A stretch of DNA of 64,000 nucleotides. Source: Trichopria drosophilae. Taxonomy: Eukaryota; Arthropoda; Insecta; Hymenoptera; Diapriidae. Below the pieces are notes generated by a model that did no database searches, had not been told where the DNA came from, and worked only from the letters and a program-made list of their open reading frames with translations. Each line of letters opens with the position of its first letter. Position 1 is the first letter of the stretch. The position numbers were made by a program, and so were the translations under genes. Shown here piece after piece: positions 33,700-46,243 of this stretch. Location of the stretch: assembly GCA_030407085.1 (NCBI GenBank), contig CM059585.1, forward strand, positions 108,737,501 through 108,801,500, in the 5' to 3' direction.

Positions 33700-34810
33700 A
33701 GTACTGAACCATTTGAGGGGTCGTAGAAGGTAACAAGTCGTTTCGTTCATTTTTTTACAGAATTTTATATTTTTTTTTTCAATTTACATTTTTGCAAGAA
33801 TGTCCAGATTTAAGCGTATCGAATTCGCAATTCACTATATGTTCCTCTTTTTTGTGTGTTTTCCATATTTAATAGTAATTTCAGACATATTAATATAATT
33901 GAGAATCTTTAATTATGCAAATATTTTTAATTTTATTTGAAACCACCTTTTGCTTTGGTTTCAAATAAAATTTTCTTCTATACAAGTATTTATTTTTTTA
34001 TTTTTATTTTTTACCGCACGACAAGTAGCAATCAAGTAATAAACATTGCAAAATTTTCAGTTTTTTTAAAATAATAATAATAGACTTTATTGCTTATATC
34101 AGGAATACACTATGTACATTAGAGAATTTACTTACTAACTAAATATGTATAAGCAAAAAGCGAGACACAGCACCACTAAGCTGTTTTACAGTCTGACCGT
34201 GTAATCTAAAATCTAAAAATTGTCAAATTCTGCGAATGATTTTAAAAATTTTTTTTAAATTGACACCATTTATAAATATATAAATATAATATAAAAACAT
34301 CACGAACAAGATCGATGGTGGTCCTTTTCAAAACTGACTGTTGTCGTGGAATGACCCATAGCTATAATGAAAACTTTGGTGCGATTGGTTTACATTCGTA
34401 ATGTTTTATATAAAACGAATCAATGTTCTGCAATTATATGATTTAAATTATGATTTGTGGGTGTTACGAAAGGAATATTATGACACTATATAAATACGGG
34501 AACACAAAAAAGATGGGTGAGGTAGCATGATTTTTAAACCCTCGAATAACCCAATTTTATTTAAAATCAAAAGGTTATTTCAAATAAAATAACCAAAATT
34601 TGCATAATTCCTGATTATATTAATATATTTTTAATTACTAATAAGCATAGAAAACATACAAAAAAGAGGAACACATTGAATTGTGAATTCCATAAGGTAA
34701 GCTCTTTAGATTCTAACAAGAATTTTAATTGTAAAAAAATATAAAATTCTGTAAAAAATTAACGAAGCCAGCTGCCACCCTGTGCGACCCCGCAAATTGT
34801 TCGTTACGTT
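33700..34810. repeat. 1.1-kb inverted repeat
   Basis: The left arm 33700-33970 and right arm 34545-34810 are inverted: GAACATATAGTGAATTGCG-like text, TTGCATAATT, AAAACACACAAAAAAGAGG and TGAGGGGTCGT match across the centre. The loop has an AATAATAATAATAGACTTTA stretch, possibly the end of an older retroelement. Confidence 0.7.
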
Positions 34811-35182
34811 CAGTAGTTTTTTTTTATCAAAATATACCATTGGGAAAAAACTGAAATTTATGATGTATAATATAATAGTAGTTTGATAGTACGTCTTTTT
34901 GGTGCGTAAAGTAAACTCTTGCGTAAAGGAAACTGTGGAGGAAATAAATTTTGAGAAATTCGCAAGAGACATTTCCTGTCCAAAATGACCCACAGAATCT
35001 AACAAAATTCTTTCGAACCGAAAAACTTTTAAATTGTTAACAAAATTTGTTAATAACAATCAACTGCACCACTTTCAGGCATTCTACCCAAAAAATTCGG
35101 ATTCAGGGACCCAAAATACATAAGAATCAACTTGATTTAGGAATATATAAACCACATCACCAAACGTGGCGCCTACATTAAT

Positions 35183-35355
35183 TCGGAACTTTGTCATTCG
35201 GAATTTTGTCATTCGGAAATTTGTACCTTACGGATAATTTACGTTCGGAATTTTAAACGTTCGGAAAATTTACTTTCGGATTTATTCACTTTCGGATGAT
35301 TGGCATTCGGGATTATTAAAATTCAGAAAATATTACCTTCGGATAAATGTATTTT
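35183..35355. repeat. ATTCGGAA minisatellite
   Basis: About ten imperfect units of 15-18 bp built on TTCGGAATTTTGTCA (TTCGGAAATTTGTACC, TTCGGATAATTTACG and so on). Confidence 0.8.
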
Positions 35356-36438
35356 CGGAATTTTTACCCCCCTCCACCATAATAAATATTTACTAAATTA
35401 TACAATATATTTTATTGTTTTCATGAAGATCAAATCATAGTTGAATGCATTTTTTAGTTTCATTAAATATTTTATTTAACTTTAGAAAATATTTCATTGT
35501 TTCAAATAAATAATTGCTTTAAAAAAATAAATATGTATTTGAGAAAACACGGAACAGACATCGAAGCCAAATGAACCGCCAAATTTGAAATGAGCTACTT
35601 GAATGAACAAGAATTATGTTTCTTGAATCGATGAAATATTTTTTGAAATTAAAGATATATTTGATCCAACTGACATTTTTGAATGTAATAAATTAAGATT
35701 TAGAAAATTATGTTTATTGATTTCAAATAAATATATACTTTAAAAAAATGTTATGTAAAGAATGAACTACGTTTCTTTAGATTCAGGATATATTTTGTGG
35801 AAGTTTGTAATATTTACATCTTTTTAAGAGAACATTTATTTATTTTAACTAAATATTAAATTGTTCAAATTAAATTGTGATCTTGTTTTAAATAAATCTT
35901 GTGTTGCGATTAATTAAGTAAACTATTTATTTAAATCAAGTAAATTTCTTTTAATATGAATTTGTCATCGGGAACCTATTTATTCATATCAAGTCTCACC
36001 ATCGTCTAATTCTGAACCAACGATTTCTTTGGGGGAGTAAAATACTTGTTTAAAATGATTAACTGCACTCCTGAAATATAATGTACTACCTTTAAGTCAA
36101 TTACTTATTTGTTTCGAAAAAATAATATCTTGATTCAAGATAATATTTTTGTAATGTGGAGTGCAATATACCAAGGAAATAATTTATGTGGAGGAAATAA
36201 ATCTTCTCTAAAAGAAACGAAAATTTATTTGAATCAAAAACATCATTTTACCTGATGCAAGTAAATCAATTTCAAGTAAATATATTTCTGTAAAAGAAGT
36301 ACATTTTTTATTCTGTGTTAAAAAGACAAAATATGTAAACTAATGATTAATCAAATCTATACGATTTTTACAGGGAACACTAAAATTTCCAGAAAAACCA
36401 ACATATTTTGACCTAAGTTGTTGGATTATTGACTGAAA
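35356..36438. other. AT-rich stretch, no gene seen
   Basis: Low-complexity AT-rich DNA with TATTTATTTAAA-like phrases. No exon, element end or RNA gene can be supported. Confidence 0.4.
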
Positions 36439-36729
36439 ATGGAAAACATCAAATCCATTAAAGGAACATTTGTTGTCGAGGAAATTGTGCTAAAAGATGA
36501 CGAACAGCTATCTGTAATTTCTGAAGAGGATGGTGCGATGGCACAATCTTGGTCAAGTTCCAGTGTTGAAATTGGGATTTCTAATCAATATGTTGGAACA
36601 AAGAGAGAGACGCAATATAATTCTTGTATTGTTAGCAATCCCGTTCATATTTATGGATTATTTAACGGGTCATGTAGGGGTCGAATTGGTGGTGGAAGTA
36701 TTCAGAAAAAAGTTAATAAAAAAAAATAA
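36439..36729 (+). CDS. Orphan open frame, doubtful
   Basis: A 96-codon frame, MENIKSIKGTFVVEEIV ... DDEQLSVISEEDGAMAQSWS ..., preceded by an acceptor-like TTTTTACAG at 36372. The first half has coding-like composition; the last third is low complexity and ends in KKVNKKK. I recognise no family and no downstream exon. It could be a single exon of an unknown gene, a decayed remnant or chance. Confidence 0.15.
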   Translation: MENIKSIKGTFVVEEIVLKDDEQLSVISEEDGAMAQSWSSSSVEIGISNQYVGTKRETQYNSCIVSNPVHIYGLFNGSCRGRIGGGSIQKKVNKKK

Positions 36730-38224
36730 TTCATACCTTGATGAACGACAACATAATTTTTCTTGGGATAGCAGTAATAGCATTAATGATATAAAAGTGT
36801 GAACCAGTTACTATTATTATTTAATACTTGCTCATTAATTGGAAGGTATAAGCACTTGTGGAGTTTTCGTTTATTTTATATTGCATTTGAGATGATTGTG
36901 ATGAAAATACCGTTAATTATATCTCAATATAAAACTTTTTTAATCATTTGTATGTTTCGAAGTGCTACATATTCTCTCGTCAAATCGTCCAATCCGTATA
37001 GAAAATTTTTAACGAAATAAAAGAATATGTCACGCACAGAATCAGTAAGTAATCAATTAATTCACTCATGAAAGAGAGATTTACATTTAGATTTAAATTT
37101 ATTTTAAATGTTTTCGAATACCCAACCTGTTGAGTATCGTATCAATCATTTCAATTAACTTATACTAACAATGAACCCGTAAAACAATCATTCTTTGTAT
37201 AAATTCATTTATTTCTTAAACTTTTAGTAACACTCTTTATACATTCCTTAATTATCATTCTCAACGGTAAATAGAAATAAACTATAAATTTATAGTGATT
37301 CGAATTAAAACAACATTATTAATTTAATTTCGATATAAGCAAGCCTCTATGAGTTTGAAAATCATAAGTAGGTTTTATTTTAGAAACACAATTAATAAAT
37401 GTTTTCAAATTCCTTTATTTTACAATATTTAATTGAATTTAATTAAAGTGTTTATATTCCCAATTCCTTGTGAAAATGATGTAGGATTATGTATGTTGGT
37501 GATTTTCAAAAAACTGTTATACTTTATGTTTTAGATAAGAATAGCAATATTAACTACATAGAATCGGTTTTTTTGTTAGAAAACAATTTGTGCTCGAATA
37601 TTAAGTTCTACTTACATCTTAATTTGTCCTGTATCACTGCGTCTTAATTAATTGTCAGCGTGCGTTGTAACTATTATATATCTCTATTATTAATGCGTCT
37701 ACTTGTATTTATATGTTTATATTCAATTGTGTACTCTACCCAAAAGAATTCTGTATATTCAACTGTGGCTTAAATAAACTATATACTATGTATACTGTAC
37801 TATACTATAATTATATATCCTTTCAAATATCCGGTTAATCGGTTTTATAAATCCGTGTATATATAATTATATATCAACTCAGACAGTGACGCCGGCAAAA
37901 TTCAGATCAACCAAAAAAAAAGTTTGACACGGCAAAATATTGGTAATTATACGTACTTTCAACTACAATCTATCCTTTTTATCGACTCCAATATGGACGA
38001 CGACAACACTACGTCGAATCCGTAAAATCCTCGAATGTCTGAATAAAATCAGTTATTACAAATAGACACTTATGCAAAATTGAAAGAAAACTACATTTTA
38101 AAGATTTTCAAGGTCGCTGTTTATGAATTCGACGTCATACTTTCAAGAATCAAAATGGCGGCGCACGCACACATTTTTTTCCTCCCCTTACTCCCACTGT
38201 AATGTTATTTTCAGTTGGCAGTTG
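36730..38224. other. AT-rich intergenic stretch, no gene seen
   Basis: No supported exon or element. CAAAATGGCGGCGCACGC at 38152 is a lone ATGGCGG-type motif in a less AT-rich stretch. Confidence 0.4.
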
Positions 38225-38365
38225 CACTCGCGCATGCGCAGTCATTCGGTCATGCGGCAAGATGACGGAATACTGGAGGACAAGCGGACGGGAAGGGATG
38301 TTCAATGTAACGGGGTTGTCGGGGAAACGCTGGCACGTCTTGTTCAAAGTAGAGGGGTTCTACTG
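38225..38365. mobile_element. Right end of a pogo-like MITE
   Basis: It ends GTAGAGGGGTTCTACTG|TA, related to the CAGTAAAACCCCTC MITE at 19885. I find no matching left end, so the copy is truncated. The left limit is approximate. Confidence 0.55.
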
Positions 38366-40178
38366 TACATTTCATTAATTTAGTATTAAATTGTGGATAG
38401 AAGCTCCTTTGCGCTAGAAAATCTCCTTACCTGTAATTGTTTCCCTTTAACAGGAAGAAATGCATGCCCGAGTTGAATGTTCGTAACACTGGGAGCAATT
38501 GCGTACCTTCTTTGAAGACTTCTCAGAGTTCTTTTATGCTCTGGTTTGCCATAATGAAAAAAGTGAATGCCATCAAATTTTTTGACAGCCCATTTATAAA
38601 GATTTTTTTATGTTAGCTTCTGTGGACTTGGCTTGAAGAATGGCACGGGTGGCTTCTCTTTTTAAAATTGCACCAATACCGTCACACGCACATTTTCCAT
38701 CAGCCGTAGAATGGAAGTGCCATTCAGCAGGTACGCCAAAATCCTGTTCATGATGCATCAAGTTGCTCATTTGATATCGATTTTTGTAATGCTGTTTTGC
38801 GCCGTCAGTTACATAAATTATATTCTTAACTTTTGGACATATTTTCTTAATTTCTGGTATAACCGTTCGTTGAAGAATATATACTGCAGTTGTATCATGT
38901 GTAGTGCAATCGAACAATAAGACAATACTTTCGTGTTCAATTTTATTTTCAGATTTGTAATAAAAGATTGAAGGATGGACTGTGCACTGATCATTGTTGT
39001 AATGGAATGCTTGAGCAGCATTTTGTACGACGTAAGCATAATTTTCGGAAAATTCAAAGTAAATTAATACTTCGTCTTCACGCAGATTATTTCTTCGGGT
39101 TATTACATATTCTGCGTGGCTCGTAGAAATAAAGTGATGAGGTAATAGTTTTTCCGCACCACTGCACAGTTCATCAACATAATCAACTGTCTAGCTTTCC
39201 TTCATTAATGTGCATCTGTCAGTTGACTGCCAGGTACTAAAAATTACTTCTGTGATAGTTTACTTATCTAAACAGTCGGCTAAAATCTCAGCTAATTTTT
39301 CCACTCCACAACACGAATGACACGAACGTAAGTAATAAGCAGGTTTTGCACTTCTGCACATCATGATTTTAAAACAATCTTTGTAACTGATCAACGGGGT
39401 TTGTAAATCTTTCGTAATAGCTGGAAAATTGACAGCATTGAACATCGACTTAAAATTTTCGTGGATTACACAGACGCGGACACTATGGGTCCCTTTTGAT
39501 CCAGCAAGTATGCTTCATTTTGGACTAAGTTCCGCAAACTTGCTTAAACCAACTGCAGCTTCTGGATTTTGTTCGATGAATTGTGTATGCAGAATTTTCA
39601 TATCACATAAGAATAATCGTTTTTGTACTTTCGTAATTTTATCACCAATCTTAATAGAGACAGCATCCTTTTTATTTGGCATAATTCTACTGTTCACGTC
39701 ATTTTTATAAAATGTAACAATTTTGTCTACTGTACTATTCAATAAACATTTTCCTATTTTCGAAGCAGGCATTGCTAAACTGCCTTCCGATTTTTTGAAT
39801 GCTTGCGCCTTTTCTACCGAATGCTTGGTAGTACCAAATTCAGAAGCTGTATCGCGAATTGACCAGCAGTCAGGAGCTAATGTGAGAATGCTTGTACGAA
39901 GAGGATCATTTTCCGGTAAGCTTGAAAATTTTTCTTTAATCCCAGTTAAAAACATTTCTAATTGAACTTCTCGGGATAAGGATTTTCGTATGCGGGTAAC
40001 TCTGACGAATCCTCCTTTGTATTTTCATTGCAATTTTCAGCTGACGAATTATTCGATGAATGACACTTTGCATTTTCATTGCATTGTTCTAAGCACGATC
40101 GACAGATTCTACTATTTTCAGATAAATTCGGAAATTTGGTAAGCAATTCTGATGGTATTTTTTTTAATTGTTTACCTA

Positions 40179-40490
40179 CACGGAGAAAAATGACTCCGCT
40201 GGATTAGCTGATTCATATCAGCTAAAATTTTCGGCTGGAATTGCCGAAAATATCTACAATTTTAGCTGTTTTGATTCCGCTAATGTAGCCTTAACCCTAC
40301 TCAATTCGCGCTTAGATCTAAATTTCCGCTACATCAGCAGATTTGTTCCGCTAAATTTGCGGAGTTATTCAGTAAATTTAGCTGAAATTATCGGCTAACC
40401 CTAACGGAATTCCAACAGCTATCCCTATAGGATAAAATTGGTAGAATCTGCGGATTTTTCGGCAGATTTAGCCGGTTATTTTTCTCCGTG
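40179..40490. mobile_element. CACGGAGAAAAAT MITE, copy 1
   Basis: CACGGAGAAAAATGACTCCG to TTATTTTTCTCCGTG, 312 bp, TA on both sides. The interior is rich in short dyads of CAGCTAAAATTTTCGGC type. It interrupts the degenerate coding sequence. Confidence 0.88.
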
Positions 40491-40615
40491 TACGTGTCCA
40501 TCAACATCTAATGGATTAGCACATCTATCTGAGCGGACTTTCAAGGGTTTTAGTACAAATACTGCTTGTAAATCCCGACATATTTCAACAATTTTTTTAC
40601 TCACTATTACGGAAA

Positions 40616-40927
40616 CACGGAGAAAAATAATCAACAAAATCAGCCGAAAAATCCGCAGATTCTACCAATTTTATCCTATAGGGACAGCTGTTGGAATTCC
40701 GTTAGGAATAGCCGATAATTTCAGCTAAATTTACTGAAAAAGTCCGCAAATTTAGCGGAACAAATTTGCTAATGTAGCGAAAATTTAGAGCTAAGCGCGA
40801 ATTGAGTAAGGTTAAGGCTACATTAGCGGAATCAAAACAGCTAAAATTGCATCTATTTTCGGCAATTCCAGCCGAAAATTTTAGCTGATATGAATCAGCT
40901 AATCCAGCGGAGTCATTTTTCTCCGCG
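40616..40927. mobile_element. CACGGAGAAAAAT MITE, copy 2 (inverted)
   Basis: The same 312-bp element in the opposite orientation, 125 bp from copy 1. Flanks are AA and TA, so one side has changed. Confidence 0.87.
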
Positions 40928-40986
40928 TACCATTTAAAAGAAATTGCCCAAAAGTGTTTCTTTTGTTTTTCTCGTGTGTCCTTTGT

Positions 40987-41575
40987 AAGTTTCTCATAAG
41001 CTATTTACGTGAGAACATTTGAAATATAGGGAAATTTATGAAAAATATTAAACAAAATTTCTCCTCTTAAATCTGTCAAATATTTTTAATCTCATCAACA
41101 GAACTAATGTCAATGATTTTACTTCAAACGTTGTTTAAATTAAAATTATGAACACAGTCATTCATACCGGAGCTGCCAAAGCATTTTAAATCGTTAATAT
41201 AGCCAAAGGTAGTAAATTAATTTACATCATGCTCAGAATTACTTGATTTCAAATAATGATTCAAGATAATTTGGCCATTTCGAAGAGGTTGAAAATATTT
41301 CGGAGGTTTTCTTGGAGATCTTCTGTTAATGTTTCATGAATACTTCTGTAAATTTCTAATAGTTCATGTATTTACTTTTTGAGAATTTTATAACGGAATC
41401 ACAAGAACATATTTGACAAACTTTTATACAACTTTCTTTATACTGGGAATATTGCTATGCAAAGTATATCATTTCACATGTTATAATATAATTGTGTTAT
41501 ATATTCCGGTATTACTAAATCTTATTAGCAGTTCTTAATATTAATACTTCTCCAATAGTATTCACAATAGATTCC
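40987..41575. other. AT-rich stretch, no gene seen
   Basis: Nothing beyond low-complexity sequence. It could hold the 5' end of the degenerate gene to the left, but no reading path is convincing. Confidence 0.35.
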
Positions 41576-41579
41576 TTAA

Positions 41580-42780
41580 CCCATTAACGTCAAGTAGGAC
41601 ACTTTTTTCGCTTCAATTTCAATAAAGAATTTCATATGAAAATCCAAGTTCAAATAAATTGAAAGGTACATGTCTTACTATTTTGGAGGTCGCTCTTTTC
41701 AATGCTGTTGTCAAAATTGAGCTATCTTAATTAGAAAATTAAATATGTCGATTTAAATGTCAAAATAACGGGAAAAATCGAGTGTTCTTTTTTATAAAAC
41801 ATTTTTTTCTCATCGAAAGAATATTTGTCGTCAGAAAATTTATTCATTAAACGTGGACCCAATAGTTACAGTATCAAGATAAATTTGTTAAATATTTAAA
41901 AACTAACATGGTGACCACAGAATGGCGACTCCAATGTCAAATTTCTAATTAAAACTTAACAATTGTTTTTCTTGAAAACTATAGACTTCAGAAAACATTT
42001 TCTAAGAATAAATACGTTTTAGAATGAGTCAAAAAATGCTCTCAAATTTTTCCAGAATATATTGTTAAAATTTTTTATTTTTCGAAAATTCGAAATTTTT
42101 AAAAAAGTCGTCCAAAAAATCTGAAAAAATTTGAGATTATTCTTTGACCAATTCGAAGACATTTTTGTTCTAAGGAAATTTTTTCTAAAGTTTACAGTTT
42201 TCAAGAAAAAAAAATTATTAAACTTTTCTAGATTTCAAGACTAGTATGGTGTCTGTCCAACCGAAAATTTCACTTTTTCGAAATATAAGAAATATTGTCA
42301 TATTCTGATTAAAATGTGTCTTTTTTAATTCTTTTGTACGTTGCATAGAATCCGAGGAAAAATTCCGAATTTTCCAAAACGCATTATTATGACAATATTC
42401 CATTACCAAGCGGAACAAAATGAAGTATCCTATAATTACAAATCCTATGACTTTCAAGGGTAATTGATTACGAATCGGGGGTCAGATTGCTTATTTGGAA
42501 TACTGCTTTACTTGCGAGAAACAAACATTCAGAGGAGAATTGAAATTTCGCAATTTTTTTCCTTGGAATCCATGCAATGTAGATAAAAATTGCAAGAGAC
42601 ATTTTTTATTCTTAATTCCGCATAGAATACAACGATATTTTTTATATTTCAAAAAATTGAATTTTTATGATACACGGCGGCCCAATTTTTGAAGCCGCCA
42701 TTATGAATTTTGAGAATCCAACCCCAGATTCGTAATCAGCAACCCCGAAAACCTCTATAGAAACATAAAGCATCTAATCA
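41580..42780. mobile_element. Truncated TTAA foldback-type element
   Basis: It starts TTAA|CCCATTAACGTCAAGTAGG, like elements 1 and 2. The interior repeats text of element 1 (GAATGAGTCAAA, CAACCCCGAAAACC, a CCGCCATTATGAATTTTGAG motif). No right terminal repeat is found. Confidence 0.6.
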
Positions 42781-43289
42781 CAGAACAAATCCAGCGATAA
42801 TAGAATATATATATGGTATATATCATTATATATAATCCATTTTTTCCCGGGAGCACATAAATATTTCAGAATAATAATAATTAGTATTATTAAAGAATTA
42901 AATGTGTTAATAGTTACTTTCTAGAACTCGTACAATCAATGTTTATAATACTAATCCGGAAATTAATAGTATAAATCCAACATTTGGTAGCGACGGTTGA
43001 CTTTTTCAAAGAAATGAGTTGAAAATTATCTTTTATTAACATAATGAAGTTTATGTTTTATTAAATGACGTTCATTGTAATCAATAATTTTAGTGGTGGG
43101 TGATTATGAATCTTTGTGTTAAATAAGTGATTTAGATTTAAAAAAATGAAATTAAGCAGAAGCAAGTCACGTGTGGTTTATCTATATATATGGATTTTCT
43201 GGTTTAATTTCATGTTCTCACATATTTAAAACGTGGTTATACAAGAGCTTATTTGGTAATGAAATATATCGATTTTAATGATTTTTTAA

Positions 43290-45290
43290 ATAAACGAGTT
43301 CTATTTCTACTAACAATTTCAAAAAAAAGGAATGTTGAATTGTTTCTTCAAAAACAACAAATTTATTAAAAAACCCACTATAAATCCTTTGTTTATATTA
43401 AAAATAACACATGTATACATTTTGAGTCGTATTTTGATCAAATCAGCAGTATTTAATATTCAGAACATGCTTTGTTTATATTCCATTGAAATAAACATTT
43501 ACGTTTGCAAAGGTTACAAATTTTTTTGAATTTTTACCTGTGAATAACGCAATAATTTAAACAAATACATTTAGTTTTAAGTGTTTCAACTCAGTTACAG
43601 TTAAAAACACTGAAATGTTTTAAAAAATAATTTTAAAAAATGTTTGTAAACGAAAAGGAATAATATTAATGGAAAATAAACATTTCTTATAGATAAAAAT
43701 GAATTGTATTAAATAATATGTGAATACGTATAGCAAAAATGAAAAAACTTTGTCGTTGCCAGAACCAGTATTTCTAAACAAAAGGTTTATAAAACAGCAA
43801 TAAAGATCTCTGGGGTATACCCCAGATCTTTATAAAGCGGAAAGATCATGGAATCGGTAAGTTTTTAAATTGTTTTCGTCTGCATAACAATATTTTTGAT
43901 ACACGTGTCCGTAAAGTAGACACTTTACGGACTCCTTTTAGTCCGTAAAGTGTGATTTTACGGAGTTATCTTTGCACTTTACGGACTAAAAACAGTCGGT
44001 AAAGTACCTACATTTGCGAATAGTGTATAAAAAAATACCGGCTTCGCCAGTCCTCGGACGCACAATCTCCAATCGGTCCTTAAAATTGAACTTTACGGCC
44101 TAGGACCGAAAAGTACTATTCTGTCTGCTATTTTTGACAAAGCTGTCTAATCCGTACCAACTGCAAATCTAGGCCTCAGAGTTATTATCTGGTTTATAAG
44201 AATAATCGTAAAAGTATCACTATAATAAATTATTTCTCCTGTTCAAAGAAATTCCACGCCAATTAGTGTTTAAGTTAGAGCATAAGTTTAAATATTTCAT
44301 ACAAGTTCATGCCTAATTTCAATTGAATACTTGATTGAATATGAAGTAAAAAAAAATAATTTCAGGGATTAATGAGTCAATAAACATTGAGTAAATTGTA
44401 AAGTAACAATACTTTTAAATCGTTTAAAAAAATTTGAAATTTCAATGCTAAAGACCTTTAATAAGTGTTTGAATAAAATGTGAAATATGTTTGTAAACAT
44501 TATTATAAAACGCAAAACATGAAAGTTTTGATTAACGCTCAATAAACATTTATTAAACATTATAAATGTATTTTTTTATCATTTTACCAAGGGTGATATT
44601 ATGAACGTCTTAATTACATATAATAACGACTGAATAAACATGAAATAAATAGGTTTTAACATTTTACCATTGTAAACATAATAAATAATAACTTAATGCA
44701 GAAGCATCTAATAATATTTCTCGACCGCTTGAATTAATAATTAAATTCTAATATTATTTCTTTGTTGTGTCGATCATATGAAAAAAAAATTGGCGAGGAT
44801 GTGGTACATTGTGACCCCCCCCCCCCGAATAATAATAATTCTGACTTTAAAGCAACAAAAAATGATAGTAAATTATATTATTCGTTTTTATAATGTTATT
44901 TTTTTTTAAATTGTTTATTTTCCATTAGTATTATTCCCTTTCTTGTACTTACATTTATTCTTAATTATTTTGTTAAACATTTCAGTGTTTTATACTGTAA
45001 CTGAACTTAGACACTTAATAATATTATAAATGTATTTGTTTAAATTATTGCGTTATTCACAGGTAAAAATTCGAAAAAAATTTGTTTCTTTTCAATGGAG
45101 TATAAACAAAACATGTTCTGAATATTAAATTCTGCTGATTTTATAAAAATATGACCAAAATGTATACATGTGTTTTTTAAATATAGGCAAAAGATTTATG
45201 GTGCTTTTTTATAAATTTGTTCTTTTTTCAAAAACAATTCAATAATTCTTTTGTTAAATTTATTAGTAGAACCAGAACTCGTTAATCTGT
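43290..45290. repeat. 2-kb palindrome with a central hairpin
   Basis: The arms (about 43290-43760 and 44870-45290) share, inverted, ACACATGTATACATTTTG, GTGAATAACGCAATAATTTA and TTTATATTCCATTGAA. The loop contains the near-perfect hairpin GATCTCTGGGGTATACCCCA (43805) and a block of TCCGTAAAGTG repeats. Confidence 0.75.
43908..44010. repeat. ACTTTACGGACT repeat cluster
   Basis: Five direct and inverted copies of TCCGTAAAGTG within 100 bp (43908-44008), forming alternative stems. The function is unknown. Confidence 0.75.
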
Positions 45291-46243
45291 TAAATTATTT
45301 AAATTAATTGAATTGTCTTTAAATGTTCTATTAAATTTTCCTATTAAAAAAATATTTTTTATTAATTTTTAAATGAAAACACTATGATCTATTATTTTTT
45401 AAACCAAGCACATCCGTTCAAAATAATACTTGATAGTTAGCTAAAACTTTGTTTAAACAAATAAAAAATAACATGGTTTAAGTTGCACTTTGTTAGTTTA
45501 AAAATAAAATACATAATTATATATCAACATTTTAAAAAAAATGTCTTACTTAAATGTTTATATTAAATTATTGTAATATATTAAATGTAATATATTGTAA
45601 TATATTAAATGTTTATATTACAATTAAAAGCCTGAGCTAAGCAAAACTTGTAGGCTTGTAGCGGAAAATATAAATATTTTTCCATTGAAATTCATTCAAT
45701 TTGCAATTGTTATATGGGTCATTCTGCAGAAAAGTGTAATTTTATGTCCCCAGTTTATATTTTATCCAAATAATGGAATTTATTCTCCAAACATTTTTTT
45801 TTCTTGCGCCTTATACTTTTATGTAAACATTGCACAAGAGATAATTTTTTCAAATCGCATGATAAAATTTTGACATACTGCTAAAGGTCCAAAACGTAAG
45901 CCTCCAGGCTGTCCCCATGTATAAATACCACGTTTTTTATCACTGTCATTCTCTTTCATGTGAATGATTAAATTTGTTTAAAAGAGGTTATGATCTGTTT
46001 TACTTATAACAAACAAATAGTGACATGAAAATTTCACTATAATGATCCTGAAAATTGTTATGGCTTTGTAAAATGTGTCCCCATGTTTTAAAAATAAATG
46101 TAAGTACAGAATACATGCCATTTAAAAAAAATAAATCGTTCTACAACTTCGATTACTTTTAGACTATGGATTGTGTGTATAATATTAATGATTTCAAAAC
46201 TAATTTAAACCCAAATTTAGTAATATTGTTAGAACTAAAGCCA
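45291..46243. other. AT-rich stretch, no gene seen
   Basis: No supported feature. A frame at 45685-45873 is AT-rich, hydrophobic and without splice or homology support. Confidence 0.35.

Larger units (their letters stand above)
38431..40986 (-). pseudogene. Degenerate transposon-type gene (RNase-H-like/DDE candidate), broken by two MITEs
   Basis: One minus-strand reading path can be followed for about 2.5 kb. The N-terminal part has RCANPLDVDG, LLTKFPNLSENSRICRSC (cysteine pairs). Next come LTGIKEKFSSLPENDPLRTS, CDMKILHTQFIEQNPEAAVG, AGSKGTHSVRVCVIHENF, RRNNLREDEVLIYFEFSENY, IIYVTDGAKQHYKNRYQMSN and DFGVPAEWHFHSTADGKCAC. I recognise this as a multicopy cnidarian/arthropod family of uncharacterised proteins, probably transposon-encoded; the acidic positions in YFEFSENY and VTDGAKQ suggest a nuclease fold, which is inference. 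Damage: MITEs at 40179-40490 and 40616-40927, a frameshift near 39968, stops near 39511, 39261 and 39192, and a frameshift near 38597. The frame ends at a good donor, CAG|GTAAGG (38431/38430). Confidence 0.6.

Noticed and set aside
34706..35059. 117-codon minus-strand frame
   Set aside because: It overlaps the arm of the inverted repeat, has low-complexity composition and no family match.
36530..37020. Two further plus-strand frames after the orphan frame
   Set aside because: Different frames without usable splice sites; AT-driven hydrophobic composition.
44813..44826. Poly-C run
   Set aside because: A 14-base homopolymer next to AT-rich repeat; most likely slippage or a sequencing artefact.
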